From: DAOUMU01 sp034409055
GTDB lineage: Bacteria > Chloroflexota > Anaerolineae > 4572-78 > J111
DNA length: 34,790 bases
Assembly (NCBI GenBank): GCA_034409055.1
Contig: DAOUMU010000141.1
Coordinates: 1-34,790 of the forward strand
Direction: 5' to 3'
The position numbers and the translations under genes are program-made. Under the pieces are notes generated by a model. It searched no databases. It was given only the letters and a program-made list of their open reading frames with translations, and had not been told where the DNA came from. Below, piece by piece: positions 8,496 through 16,750 of the stretch (within the stretch, counting starts at the first letter, position 1; every line of letters begins with the position of its first letter).

Positions 8496-10805
8496 ATGAC
8501 TGAATCCGTTCGGGTCTTGCTCGTCGAAGACCTGCCCACCGACGCCGAACTGGCTGAACGGGAAATCCGCAAGACGCTCCAGTCGTGCGTGTTCCGGTGG
8601 GTGGAGACGCGACCGGACTATCTGGCTGCGTTGGAGGAGTTCCAACCTGATCTGATCGTCTCGGACTATCGAATGCCCCAGTTCGACGGCTTGACCGCGC
8701 TCAAGCTGGCCCTGGAGCGCACTCCCTTCACCCCGGTGATTATCCTGACCGGAGCAATCAATGAAGACACGGCCGTCGAGTGTATGAAAGCCGGCGCAGC
8801 CGATTACGTCATCAAAGAGCACATCAAGCGGTTGGGGCAGGCGGTAACCCATGCCCTCGAGCAGAAACGACTGCGCCTGGAACGCCGTCAGGCCGAAACA
8901 GCCCTGCGTGAGGGCGAAGAACGCTATCGAACCTTGGTACGCACGCTACCTGACGCCATAACCGTCACCGACGCGGCCGGGAACATTACCTATGTCCCCC
9001 CGGCAACAGTTCATTTTTACGGCTATGAGGCTGAGGATGAGGTTCTTGGACGCAGCATATTGGAGTGGGTTCATGTCGACTACCACGAGAAGGCGTTGGG
9101 CCATATGGAGAACGTTCTGGCCGGCGGTTTCATCACCAGCCAGGAATATCTTTTACTCAAAAAGGATGGCTCGCTCTTTTTCGGCGAAGTGAGCGCGTCT
9201 TGTCTGAAGGACGCGCAAGACCAGGCCATTGGTCTCATTATCATTGTACGCGATATCTCCGAGCGCAAGCAGGCCGAGGAACAGCTTCTTTATCAAGCCA
9301 ACCTCCTGCAAAATGTCTCCGACGCTATCATTGCCACCGATCTGAGTTTCAAGATCACCAGTTGGAACCGGGCGGCAGAAGCGCTTTATGGCTGGAGCGC
9401 CAGCGAAGTCATTGGCCAGCCGGTCGACGAGATACTTCAGAGCGAATACTTTGACCACCAGCCAGAACAGGTTTACCAGCAACTCTTGGAGCGAGGAATT
9501 TGGAAGGGCGAAGTGATCCAGAAACACAAGGATAGCACAAGAATCAATATCCTGGCGTCAGTTTCATTGATCAAGGATAGCACCGGCAAACCGGTGGGTG
9601 CGGTGGCTGTGAACCGCGACATTACCAAGCGCAAGCGGGCGGAGGAGGCGCAGGCGAAACTTGAGGAACAGTTGCGCCAGGCTCAGAAATTGGAGAGCAT
9701 TGGCCGGCTGGCCGGCGGCATTGCCCACGATTTCAACAACCTGCTGGTACCCATCATCGGCTATGCCGAATTGGGCCAAATGGAATTGTCGCCTGATAGT
9801 CAATTGTATACCGATCTAAACAAAATAAAAACGGCGGCGGAACGAGCCGCCAACCTCACCAAACAAATATTAGCTTTCAGCCGTCGGCAAGTGCTGGAAG
9901 TACAGGTGTTTAACCTCAATGAGGTTATTATCGAGTTTCAGGAAATGCTCCGACGCTTGATCACAGAAGACATTGAGGTGCAGATATTTCTGACCCCGAC
10001 CCCTTGCCTGCTCCAGGCCGATCGGACGCAAATTGAGCAGCTTTTGCTGAATCTGAGCGTAAACGCCAGTGATGCTATGCCAAACGGCGGTAAACTCATT
10101 ATTGAAACCGACAATGTTTATTTAGACGAAGCCTATGCCCAAACACATCCGGAGACACAGCCAGGCAATTATGTGATGCTATCCCTCAGCGATACCGGTC
10201 AGGGAATGGATACTGAAACCCAAAAGCACATTTTTGAGCCATTTTTCACCACCAAGGAACAGGGTAAGGGAACCGGCCTGGGTTTGGCGATGGTCTTTGG
10301 CATTGTTAAGCAGCATCAGGGTAACATCTGGGTGTACAGTGAGCCAGGTCACGGGACAACCTTCAGAATTTATCTACCCCGAGCCGAGGAAACCACTCAA
10401 CTTGCTGTAACTACCATCCCAGATTCGACATCGGTTTACGGCACAGAAACAGTGTTGGTAGTGGAAGATGAACCAATGGTGCGAAAACTGGCGTGCGAAA
10501 CTCTAGAGACATACGGGTATATAGTGATTGAAGCCGAAAGTCCAAACAAGGGCCTCCAATTTGCTTTCGCATATGAAGGCGTCATCCATCTTCTCCTGAC
10601 CGATGTGATTATGCCCGATATGAATGGCCGAGAGCTCTATGAGAAATTGGCTGTTGCCCGGCCTGACCTCAAAGTGCTGTATGTGTCGGGGTATACAGAC
10701 AATGTGATTGTTCATCACGGGGTTTTGGACGAAGGGGTTAATTTTCTACAAAAGCCTTTTACTGTCAAAAGTCTCACCCAAAAGGTTAGAAGGGTGTTGG
10801 ATTGA
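8496..10805 (+). CDS. Hybrid histidine kinase REC-PAS-PAS-HK-REC
   Basis: A 769-residue soluble hybrid kinase. It opens with a receiver (about 1-120, Asp57 in SDYRMP), followed by two PAS domains (about 135-255 and 260-385). HisKA carries GGIAHDFNNLL (His411), a class in which HDFNN replaces the usual HELRTP. The HATPase (about 510-630) has DTGQGM and GTGLGLAM, and a second receiver (about 645-769, Asp703 in LTDVIMP) closes the protein. The start ATG 8496 has AAAGGAGG (8482-8489) just upstream. It lies 52 bp after the stand-alone receiver and in the same direction, so the three genes probably form one phosphorelay operon. The N-terminal receiver could take phosphate from the upstream kinase; this is inferred from order only. 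No DNA-binding output is present, so the final target is elsewhere. Confidence 0.94.
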   Translation: MTESVRVLLVEDLPTDAELAEREIRKTLQSCVFRWVETRPDYLAALEEFQPDLIVSDYRMPQFDGLTALKLALERTPFTPVIILTGAINEDTAVECMKAGAADYVIKEHIKRLGQAVTHALEQKRLRLERRQAETALREGEERYRTLVRTLPDAITVTDAAGNITYVPPATVHFYGYEAEDEVLGRSILEWVHVDYHEKALGHMENVLAGGFITSQEYLLLKKDGSLFFGEVSASCLKDAQDQAIGLIIIVRDISERKQAEEQLLYQANLLQNVSDAIIATDLSFKITSWNRAAEALYGWSASEVIGQPVDEILQSEYFDHQPEQVYQQLLERGIWKGEVIQKHKDSTRINILASVSLIKDSTGKPVGAVAVNRDITKRKRAEEAQAKLEEQLRQAQKLESIGRLAGGIAHDFNNLLVPIIGYAELGQMELSPDSQLYTDLNKIKTAAERAANLTKQILAFSRRQVLEVQVFNLNEVIIEFQEMLRRLITEDIEVQIFLTPTPCLLQADRTQIEQLLLNLSVNASDAMPNGGKLIIETDNVYLDEAYAQTHPETQPGNYVMLSLSDTGQGMDTETQKHIFEPFFTTKEQGKGTGLGLAMVFGIVKQHQGNIWVYSEPGHGTTFRIYLPRAEETTQLAVTTIPDSTSVYGTETVLVVEDEPMVRKLACETLETYGYIVIEAESPNKGLQFAFAYEGVIHLLLTDVIMPDMNGRELYEKLAVARPDLKVLYVSGYTDNVIVHHGVLDEGVNFLQKPFTVKSLTQKVRRVLD

Positions 10806-10855
10806 AAGAATATCAACTACAGGGGTTATTTTTTTCATCTAATCGGTCTCAAAAC

Positions 10856-10885
10856 TTGTCAATTGTTGGCCTGGTCTGGTACAAT
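10856..10885 (+). promoter_or_regulatory. Extended -10 promoter for the NmrA-like gene
   Basis: TTGTCA (10856-10861) and TACAAT (10880-10885) are 18 bases apart, with TG one base before the -10 box. It lies in the 179-bp spacer after the hybrid kinase and would give a leader of about 90 bases before ATG 10985. Confidence 0.6.
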
Positions 10886-10984
10886 CGGGGCATCTACGAC
10901 CATAGACCAGCTTTTCTCCGTTAATCTCCCGGACTTAAATTCCAAATAGCTGTGCTCAGGCTTAGTTCAACTTAGGAGAATTAC

Positions 10985-11851
10985 ATGATGTCCAGGCAAG
11001 TCTTAGTTCTGGGAGCAACTGGCATGCTGGGTCAGCCGGTCGCGCACTGTTTGGTTGATAAGGGCCACCGGGTGCGAATACTGGTACGCAGCGTCGAGAA
11101 AGCCCGCCGGATGTTTGGGAATACGGTGGAGATCGTCGAGGGGAGCGCGCTAAATAGGGACAATATCCAGGCGGCAATGGCAGGCTGTGAGGCAGTGCAT
11201 ATCAATCTGACCCAGGAATCGGAACTGACCGCAACGCAGCACATCATTGATCTGGCACAAGGTAACAGTCTGGAGCGCGTTACCTATGTCTCAGCCACAA
11301 CTGCACGCGAGGAAAACCGCTGGTTTGAAATGATCGATGTGAAAATGCGCACCGAGGACATCCTCCGCCGCAGCGGTATAGCGCACACTGTTTTCTGCCC
11401 AACCTGGGTGATGGAAACACTGCACAATTTCATACGCGGCGACCGGGCGGTGGTAATCGTCGGTAAGAACCCGCCTGCGCTACACTTCTTTGCGGCAGCG
11501 GACTTCGGGCGGATGGTGGCCGCATCGTATGACGATGATCGGGCTCTTGGTAAGCGGTTGTTCATTCACGGGCCGGAGGGTATCACGCTGCCCGATGCGT
11601 TAGAGCGGTTTGTCAATGCCTGTCATCCCGAACTTAAGATGATGCGGATGAAGCTGTGGCAAGCCCGACTGATCGCGAAGCTGACCGGGCGCCAGGGCCT
11701 GACCTACATAACGCGGTTGATCGCATATTTTGACAAGGTAGGGGAGTTGGGCGATCCGACCGAGGCCAATGCGCTGTTTGGCGCGCCGTCAATCACGCTG
11801 GAGGAGTGGTTCAAGATGCCAAAGGACAGCCGCCAGGGGTTGCCGCATTGA
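10985..11851 (+). CDS. NmrA-like NAD(P)-binding Rossmann protein
   Basis: A 288-residue atypical short-chain dehydrogenase/reductase. The N-terminus has the nucleotide-binding Rossmann turn VLGATGMLG (GxxGxxG), followed by a basic patch (RILVRS) suited to the NADP phosphate. There is no clear Tyr-x-x-x-Lys catalytic pair in the usual place, as in the NmrA/HSCARG group, which act as redox sensors or NAD(P)H-dependent oxidoreductases. A mid-protein stretch (VSATTAREENRWFEMID) and the C-terminal half are ordinary for the family. A start at ATG 10985 or 10988 is possible; TAGGAG (10973-10978) fits either. It appears to be its own unit, with an extended -10 promoter about 100 bp upstream. The substrate is unknown. 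Confidence 0.85.
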   Translation: MMSRQVLVLGATGMLGQPVAHCLVDKGHRVRILVRSVEKARRMFGNTVEIVEGSALNRDNIQAAMAGCEAVHINLTQESELTATQHIIDLAQGNSLERVTYVSATTAREENRWFEMIDVKMRTEDILRRSGIAHTVFCPTWVMETLHNFIRGDRAVVIVGKNPPALHFFAAADFGRMVAASYDDDRALGKRLFIHGPEGITLPDALERFVNACHPELKMMRMKLWQARLIAKLTGRQGLTYITRLIAYFDKVGELGDPTEANALFGAPSITLEEWFKMPKDSRQGLPH

Positions 11852-11973
11852 GTTGGGGTAACCTGGGACCCGTGTCTCAAATGCTCGCATACGTAACATG
11901 CAACACGATGTTTTGAAATACTCCGACTCAAATGAAACGCACCCAAAGGATATACGCTACCAAGCCAAGCTTT

Positions 11974-12438
11974 ATGTTTAACGTTGTTCTGGTCGAGCCT
12001 CAGATTCCTCAAAATACAGGCAATATTGCCCGTCTCTGTGCGGCCACCGAGATGCAGCTCATTATCGTCGGGAAACCGGGTTTCAAACTCAGCGACCGAT
12101 ACCTTAAACGGGCCGGGTTGGATTATTGGGAGTTTGTCAAAATTAAACACATTCCCGACGTGGATACTTATTTGGCTGAATTGAACATGGCCCATACCTA
12201 CCTGCTGACAACCAAAGTCGAGCGTCCCTACAGCCAAATCCGACCTCAGGCCGGTGACAGCTTCTTATTCGGCAAAGAGAATGCAGGATTGCCCGAGTGG
12301 CTGCTCGAGGCCAATCCTGAGGCCTGCTTTACTATTCCGATGAAAAGCCCGAACGTGCGCAGTCTTAATCTGGCCACCAGTGTGGGCATTGTGATGTACC
12401 ATATGCTGTCGCTGTTTAATTTCGGATTGTCGGAATAG
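11974..12438 (+). CDS. trmL: tRNA (cytidine/uridine-34 2'-O)-methyltransferase TrmL
   Basis: A 154-residue SPOUT (SpoU) methyltransferase that 2'-O-methylates the wobble base of tRNA-Leu species using S-adenosylmethionine. Diagnostic parts are the start VVLVEPQIPQNTGNIARLCA, the GLDYWEF element, FGKENAGLP, and the knot motif NVRSLNLATSVGIVMY. The length equals the usual TrmL length of about 155 residues. I chose ATG 11974 because family members begin exactly at this point; an upstream in-frame ATG at 11932 would add 14 residues without family support. Neither start has a convincing ribosome-binding site. It is separated by about 120 bp from the NmrA-like gene, and the promoter of the next gene begins 22 bp after its stop. 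Confidence 0.93.
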   Translation: MFNVVLVEPQIPQNTGNIARLCAATEMQLIIVGKPGFKLSDRYLKRAGLDYWEFVKIKHIPDVDTYLAELNMAHTYLLTTKVERPYSQIRPQAGDSFLFGKENAGLPEWLLEANPEACFTIPMKSPNVRSLNLATSVGIVMYHMLSLFNFGLSE

Positions 12439-12459
12439 GTCAGTGCTTTACCTGCCGCC

Positions 12460-12488
12460 TTGTCTCCTTATCCTCTCTGTGATAGCAT
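12460..12488 (+). promoter_or_regulatory. Extended -10 promoter giving a near-leaderless GT39 mRNA
   Basis: TTGTCT (12460-12465) and TAGCAT (12483-12488) are exactly 17 bases apart, with TG at 12480-12481. Transcription would begin near 12495, about 4 bases before ATG 12499, and no ribosome-binding site is visible. The TTG at 12460, which could be mistaken for a start codon, is therefore read as the -35 box. Confidence 0.6.
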
Positions 12489-12498
12489 GCTATCCAGT

Positions 12499-15408
12499 AT
12501 GAACAAAGATCGCCTCTGGCTTCTACTCATTATCTTGATCGCCTTTACGCTGCGTCTGACCCTACTGGGTGAACAAAGCCTCTGGTACGATGAGGGAGTG
12601 ACATGGTTTCTAGTCCAGACCAGTCAGCTATCCGAACTCATCCAATGGACCGCAGCCGATATTCAGCCGCCGCTTTACTACCTGCTTATCAGGGGTACCA
12701 GCATTATTTTTGGTCCCAGTGAATGGGCGCTCCGCTTCCCCTCTGTCATTTTCAATACCCTCACCCTGCCCCTTCTCTACGTCCTGGCCCGTCGCCTGCT
12801 TACCCTTTCTGGATCCCCTCGCTCCCCTGCCCCCCTCCTGGCTGCTATCCTCTTCGCCTTCTCCCCTCTCATGGTCTACTATAGCCAGGAAGCCCGTATG
12901 TACACCCTGCTCGTTTTTGAAGCCACCCTGACCAGCTACCTCCTCCTCAAAATTGTACGTTCTAACCCCACCTCACCTACTCCCTACTCCCTACTCTACG
13001 CTCTCACCGCTACCATCGCTCTCTACACCCACTACTTCGCCATTTTCCTACTCATCGCCCACGCTCTGTACACGGCCCTCATTCTTTGGCAGCGTGGCTG
13101 GCCTAAAGCACTCATTGCCCAATGGCTACCAATGTTCGGCCTGACCGCCCTCTTGTTCGCGCCATGGCTGCCCATCCTGCTCTCCCGCCTGGGGGACGAC
13201 CCCAGCTACTGGCCCGGCGCTTTGAAACTCAACGAGGCCTTACGCAAAGTGCTCATCAGCTTCACCGTGGGCGAAACCGTCTTCGAGCAAACCGGCCTCT
13301 GGTTGGCCCTGATCTATTTTGGATTTTGGATTTTAGATTTTGGGTTTTCGATTCAAAATTCAAAATTCAAAATTCAAAATTTGTTATTCCTCCTGCTCTG
13401 GTTGCTCTTGCCCCTCATTTTCATCCTGATCTTATCCTACCGGTCGCCCAAATTCAACCCCCGCTACACCATGCTGGCCTGGCCCGCCTTCGTTCTCATC
13501 ATCGCCACCACTCTGGCCAGCCTCTTAACCACGCATCACGCATCACGTACCACGCCCCACTCATTACGTCCTGCTTTTTACCCTTCACGTTTTACGTTTC
13601 ACGTTTCACGTTTCCTCTTCACCCTCACCCTCCTCTTCATCCTCTCTACCTCTGTCTTCAGCCTTTACCACTGGTTCACCGATCCCCGCTTCTCCAAAGA
13701 CGATTTCAAAGCCCTGGCTCAATTTGTGCGGGAGCGGATTGCTGACGACGAAACCGTCCTCCTCAGCCCCGGTCATCTTTTTCCCGTGTGGGCTTACTAC
13801 TACGGTTGGCAAAACTGGACGCCTCTGCCCCGGCTGGAGCGGCTCGACGTCAATCGGGTCACCGGTTTGAATATCGCTACCAACATTGCCACAGCCGTCA
13901 AGGGTCAGGGGGGGGTGTGGCTGGTCACCTGGCAGGATGAGGTCATCGACCCTAATGGCGTGGTACCCTTCTGGCTTGACCGGATTGGCCAGCGTCCAGG
14001 GGACGCCGGCGACTTTTGGGGCGTTGGCCTGGAACACTGGCGACTTGTCCCCGATAAGGCTGAGCTGCTCTACCAGGACCCCATCCAGCGACCGGCCACC
14101 AGCAACTCGGCCACAGGCTCAGGGTACAACTTTGCTAATCAGGTTGACTTACTGGGCATGACCCAACTCAGTGACACTGAAGTGGCCCTTTTCTGGCGGC
14201 CTCGCCAGCCTCTGCCGGACAACCTGCTGCTGACCCTCAGCCTGACCGACGCGGACGGTTTTGAGTGGGCCCAGGAAAAGATTGTCCAGCGGCCTGGGGC
14301 CTATCTCTATCCCCCCTCCCGCTGGCCGGTGGGCCAGGTGGTGATGACACGCCAGCAGCTCTCCTGGCAATTTGGTACACCGCCCGGTCCCTATATCGCC
14401 GAAATAGGACTGGGGCAGGTCGAGCAGCCGGCCGGCTTCTCCTCTGCCGCCGGTACTGCTACGACTTTTGTCGGTTGGGATATTTTAGATGAGCAAGGTC
14501 GGCCTCAGCGACGCACCGCCCTGCTTGAATTTATCCATCTCAGCCACCTGGTTCAACTCAAAAATGGTTCCTTATCTATGGCTGAAGGGCTACTGGTTGA
14601 CTTATTGCCGATCATCGGTGTGCGTGACAGTATTTTATCCCAAAAAACGGCCGAACCAGGCGACCGAATTTTATTGACCCTGCTCTGGCAGGCCGGCCAG
14701 TTTAATCTTGATGACGTGTCTGTTGCCTTTGATGTGGTGGATGCCAGGTATCAGACCTTTCGGATTGGTTCCTCTCCCACTCCCAGCCGTAACTTTAACC
14801 TACCTAGCTGGCAGCCGGGCGATATCGTGCTGGGACAATATTGGCTCGACATTCCTGCCAAAGCTGCACCCGGTTCGGCCACTTTGAATTTGCATATCAT
14901 CAACACCACCGGCCACGTTTACGACGAACTCTTCCCCATCGATCAATTGGAAGTTTTACCGACCGAGCGGAATTTCACGCTGCCAACTGTGCTGGACGTA
15001 CCGCTTGAGGCTGGCTTCTCTGGCCAAACCACCCTGCTCGGCCTGGACTGCTCGACCTGGACGGGCACAACCTGCCCCGCTGTTCCTGGCCAGCCAGTCA
15101 CCCTGACTTTCTACTGGCGGGCCGAGGCCCATCTGGACAAAAATTATACCATTTTTACCCATCTTCTTGGTCCCAACGAAACCGTTGTCGTCAATGCCGA
15201 CCATACCCCGTCCAAGCCCACCCAGGGCTGGGTTCCGGCCGAAATCATAACCGACCCGGTCACTCTGACCGTTCCGGCTAATGTGCCCCCCGGAGATTAT
15301 GCGGTCGAAGTCGGCCTGTACGACGCCGCCGACCCCGCTTTCCCACGTCTACCCTTGACTACCGGCGAAACGCGGATGATTCTGCCGCAGCCGGTTGTGA
15401 TAGAATGA
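12499..15408 (+). CDS. GT39-type membrane glycosyltransferase with three C-terminal beta domains
   Basis: A 969-residue polytopic membrane protein of the ArnT/PMT (GT-C) type, which transfers sugars from a lipid-phosphate donor at the outer face of the membrane. After the first helix comes the signature WYDEG (Asp31, Glu32), then QPPLYYLL and the SQEARMYTLL stretch typical of the family. About ten membrane segments run to about residue 380. The remaining 580 residues are extracytoplasmic and look like three beta-sandwich modules (LGMTQLSDTEVALFW; LLLTLLWQAG; VTLTFYWRAE). The start at ATG 12499 aligns residue by residue with the paralogue at 19199 (MNKDRLWLLL against VNKYRFWLLL). Heptamer repeats are carried in frame in the loops (12977-13000, 13317-13381, 13531-13613). 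The acceptor and donor are not known. Confidence 0.88.
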   Translation: MNKDRLWLLLIILIAFTLRLTLLGEQSLWYDEGVTWFLVQTSQLSELIQWTAADIQPPLYYLLIRGTSIIFGPSEWALRFPSVIFNTLTLPLLYVLARRLLTLSGSPRSPAPLLAAILFAFSPLMVYYSQEARMYTLLVFEATLTSYLLLKIVRSNPTSPTPYSLLYALTATIALYTHYFAIFLLIAHALYTALILWQRGWPKALIAQWLPMFGLTALLFAPWLPILLSRLGDDPSYWPGALKLNEALRKVLISFTVGETVFEQTGLWLALIYFGFWILDFGFSIQNSKFKIQNLLFLLLWLLLPLIFILILSYRSPKFNPRYTMLAWPAFVLIIATTLASLLTTHHASRTTPHSLRPAFYPSRFTFHVSRFLFTLTLLFILSTSVFSLYHWFTDPRFSKDDFKALAQFVRERIADDETVLLSPGHLFPVWAYYYGWQNWTPLPRLERLDVNRVTGLNIATNIATAVKGQGGVWLVTWQDEVIDPNGVVPFWLDRIGQRPGDAGDFWGVGLEHWRLVPDKAELLYQDPIQRPATSNSATGSGYNFANQVDLLGMTQLSDTEVALFWRPRQPLPDNLLLTLSLTDADGFEWAQEKIVQRPGAYLYPPSRWPVGQVVMTRQQLSWQFGTPPGPYIAEIGLGQVEQPAGFSSAAGTATTFVGWDILDEQGRPQRRTALLEFIHLSHLVQLKNGSLSMAEGLLVDLLPIIGVRDSILSQKTAEPGDRILLTLLWQAGQFNLDDVSVAFDVVDARYQTFRIGSSPTPSRNFNLPSWQPGDIVLGQYWLDIPAKAAPGSATLNLHIINTTGHVYDELFPIDQLEVLPTERNFTLPTVLDVPLEAGFSGQTTLLGLDCSTWTGTTCPAVPGQPVTLTFYWRAEAHLDKNYTIFTHLLGPNETVVVNADHTPSKPTQGWVPAEIITDPVTLTVPANVPPGDYAVEVGLYDAADPAFPRLPLTTGETRMILPQPVVIE
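12820..12836 (+). repeat. 17-base C-rich word shared with 19139-19155
   Basis: The word CGCTCCCCTGCCCCCCT occurs here inside the GT39 gene and again at 19139-19155, in the spacer upstream of the paralogous GT39 gene. It belongs to the TCCCCTG heptamer class. Confidence 0.7.
12977..13000 (+). repeat. In-gene heptamer repeat, unit TCCCTAC
   Basis: Two adjacent copies of TCCCTAC with partial copies either side lie within the GT39 gene. They encode a short loop (PTPYSLLYA) between membrane segments. Confidence 0.65.
13317..13381 (+). repeat. In-gene heptamer repeats, units GGATTTT and ATTCAAA
   Basis: Degenerate GGATTTT-like units are followed by four perfect copies of ATTCAAA (13351-13378). 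They are translated as a hydrophilic insertion (QNSKFKIQN) in the loop between two membrane helices of the GT39 protein. The local A+T content is far above that of the gene. Confidence 0.85.
13531..13613 (+). repeat. In-gene heptamer repeats, units CATCACG and ACGTTTC
   Basis: Copies of CATCACG (13531-13554) and of ACGTTTC (13583-13613) lie in frame in the GT39 gene. The second set uses the same unit as the inverted repeat at 24-85. They encode THHASRTTPH and RFTFHVSRF in an inter-helix loop. Confidence 0.8.
15398..15406 (+). promoter_or_regulatory. Extended -10 element for the nucleoside hydrolase gene
   Basis: TG (15398-15399), one base, then TAGAAT (15401-15406) overlaps the last codons of the GT39 gene. 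No good -35 box is seen. The predicted leader is about 30 bases and contains AAGGAG (15430-15435) ahead of GTG 15444. Confidence 0.45.
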
Positions 15409-15443
15409 AAATTTATGCTAACCTTCATTAAGGAGATTTTACT

Positions 15444-16373
15444 GTGCGCCATTTTCTAATTGATACCGATACGGCCTCTGACGATGCTGTGGCCTTGATG
15501 ATGGCCCTGAATTATGCTGACGTTCAGATAGAAGCAATCACTGTTGTTGGGGGCAATGTGCCCGTGGATCAAGGGGTCCAGAATGCCCTCTATACCGTCG
15601 AACTTTGTGGCAAACAGGTCCCTGTTTATCGGGGCCTGGCCAAGCCTATCATGCGCCCCTTGCAGCCGGCCCAGTACGTTCACGGCCAGGATGGGATGGG
15701 GGATATTGGACTACCGCTTGCTGGTCGAATCCCGGCTCAGGGGGATGGGGTCACGACCATCATCGATACCGTTCATCGCTTCGCCGGTGACATTACCCTG
15801 GTGACACTGGGACCCCTGACCAATGTGGCCGTGGCTCTGTTGAAAGACCCTTCAATAGCCGGCAAAGTTAAAGAATGTGTGGTGATGGGGGGGACGGGAC
15901 AAGGCTATGGCAACGTAACGCCGGTGGCCGAGTATAACATATGGGCAGACCCGGAAGCGGCCAAGATTGTTTTTGAGTCAAAACTGCCGCTTAAAATGGT
16001 GGGTTGGGACGTCTCACGCACCTATGCCACCTTCGATTCGCAGGAAGCGGAAAGGTTACGCCGGGTGGGCACTCCGCTGGCCGAGTTTTGTGTCGATATC
16101 CAAAAAAATGTCCTCCAGTTTTGCTTGCAAAAAACAAAATTAGACGGGTTTGATTTACCCGATCCGATTGCAATGGCTGTCGCCCTCGACTCGGCCGTGG
16201 CCACACTGACCAGGCGGCGCTTTGTGACCATAGAAACAGACAGTGAGTTATGTCGGGGGCAAACGGTGGTGGATCATCTCATGATTACAGGACAGGAGCC
16301 AAATGTCGAAGTCGTGCTCGAAGCCTCGCGTGAACGATTTTTGCGTATTCTGTATGAGGCTGTGCAAGGGTGA
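15444..16373 (+). CDS. Inosine-uridine preferring nucleoside hydrolase family
   Basis: A 309-residue protein of the calcium-dependent N-ribohydrolase family, which splits ribonucleosides into base and ribose. The N-terminal signature IDTDTASDDAVAL supplies the Asp cluster that binds calcium and activates water. TLGPLTNVAVAL, EYNIWADPEAA and the C-terminal DPIAMAVALD follow in family order. The residue before that last Asp is Pro, where the classical pyrimidine-type enzymes have His, so the substrate preference may differ. It is full length. GTG 15444 is chosen for AAGGAG nine bases upstream; a TTG or ATG start inside would cut the metal site. It is probably soluble, and salvage of nucleosides is the likely role. 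It stands alone between a glycosyltransferase and a TIR gene. Confidence 0.92.
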   Translation: MRHFLIDTDTASDDAVALMMALNYADVQIEAITVVGGNVPVDQGVQNALYTVELCGKQVPVYRGLAKPIMRPLQPAQYVHGQDGMGDIGLPLAGRIPAQGDGVTTIIDTVHRFAGDITLVTLGPLTNVAVALLKDPSIAGKVKECVVMGGTGQGYGNVTPVAEYNIWADPEAAKIVFESKLPLKMVGWDVSRTYATFDSQEAERLRRVGTPLAEFCVDIQKNVLQFCLQKTKLDGFDLPDPIAMAVALDSAVATLTRRRFVTIETDSELCRGQTVVDHLMITGQEPNVEVVLEASRERFLRILYEAVQG

Positions 16374-16573
16374 GGGGACACGGATTTACGGATCGAACGG
16401 ATTGTCTCAGATAAATAAGACTCAGCAGATCCAATTTTCAAGCTCGGAGCGGACCACAGTCCGCGTTTTGGCCGCTGGACTGTCCCACGGGGAGGCTTCG
16501 CACTGGTCCAGCTAGAGCAAATTTGGATGTACTGAGACTATTTGTGTCTGTTTAATCCATACATCCGTGTTCC
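16374..16573. repeat. Palindromic noncoding element
   Basis: It starts directly after the hydrolase stop. The left arm (16374-16425) and right arm (16532-16573) are imperfect inverted copies: ACACGGATTTACGGAT on the left matches ACACGGATGTATGGAT read from the other strand on the right, and both continue to a CTCAG end. Inside are a perfect hairpin GCGGAC-CACA-GTCCGC (16449-16464) and a second stem GCTGGAC/GTCCAGC (16474-16480/16506-16512). It accounts for over half of the 377-bp gene-free stretch up to 16750; the rest holds the promoter and leader of the TIR gene. Confidence 0.6.
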
Positions 16574-16581
16574 TACTTTAG

Positions 16582-16611
16582 TTGCAACTTGCTTAGGCGT
16601 TATGTTATAAT
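16582..16611 (+). promoter_or_regulatory. Strong extended -10 promoter of the TIR gene
   Basis: TTGCAA (16582-16587), an 18-base spacer and a perfect TATAAT (16606-16611) preceded by TG at 16603-16604. It is the best plus-strand promoter in the window. The predicted leader is about 130 bases long before ATG 16751. Confidence 0.7.
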
Positions 16612-16750
16612 TATTTAAGGTTACCCCCATCTACATTTGACCAGGTCCATTCTCACTACTCCTAATTCTAGAACTACACCAACCACATAATCACCAATAA
16701 ATTCAGACGGCCACAATCGCAGATCATTTATTGCAAACCAGAAAAAACAA

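Noticed and set aside
12460..12498. TTG start of the first GT39 gene
   Set aside because: The TTG fits a -35 box and the paralogue alignment begins at ATG 12499.
13122..13745. 207-codon ORF in another plus frame
   Set aside because: It overlaps the GT39 membrane region and is low-complexity; the GT39 frame has the clear family motifs.
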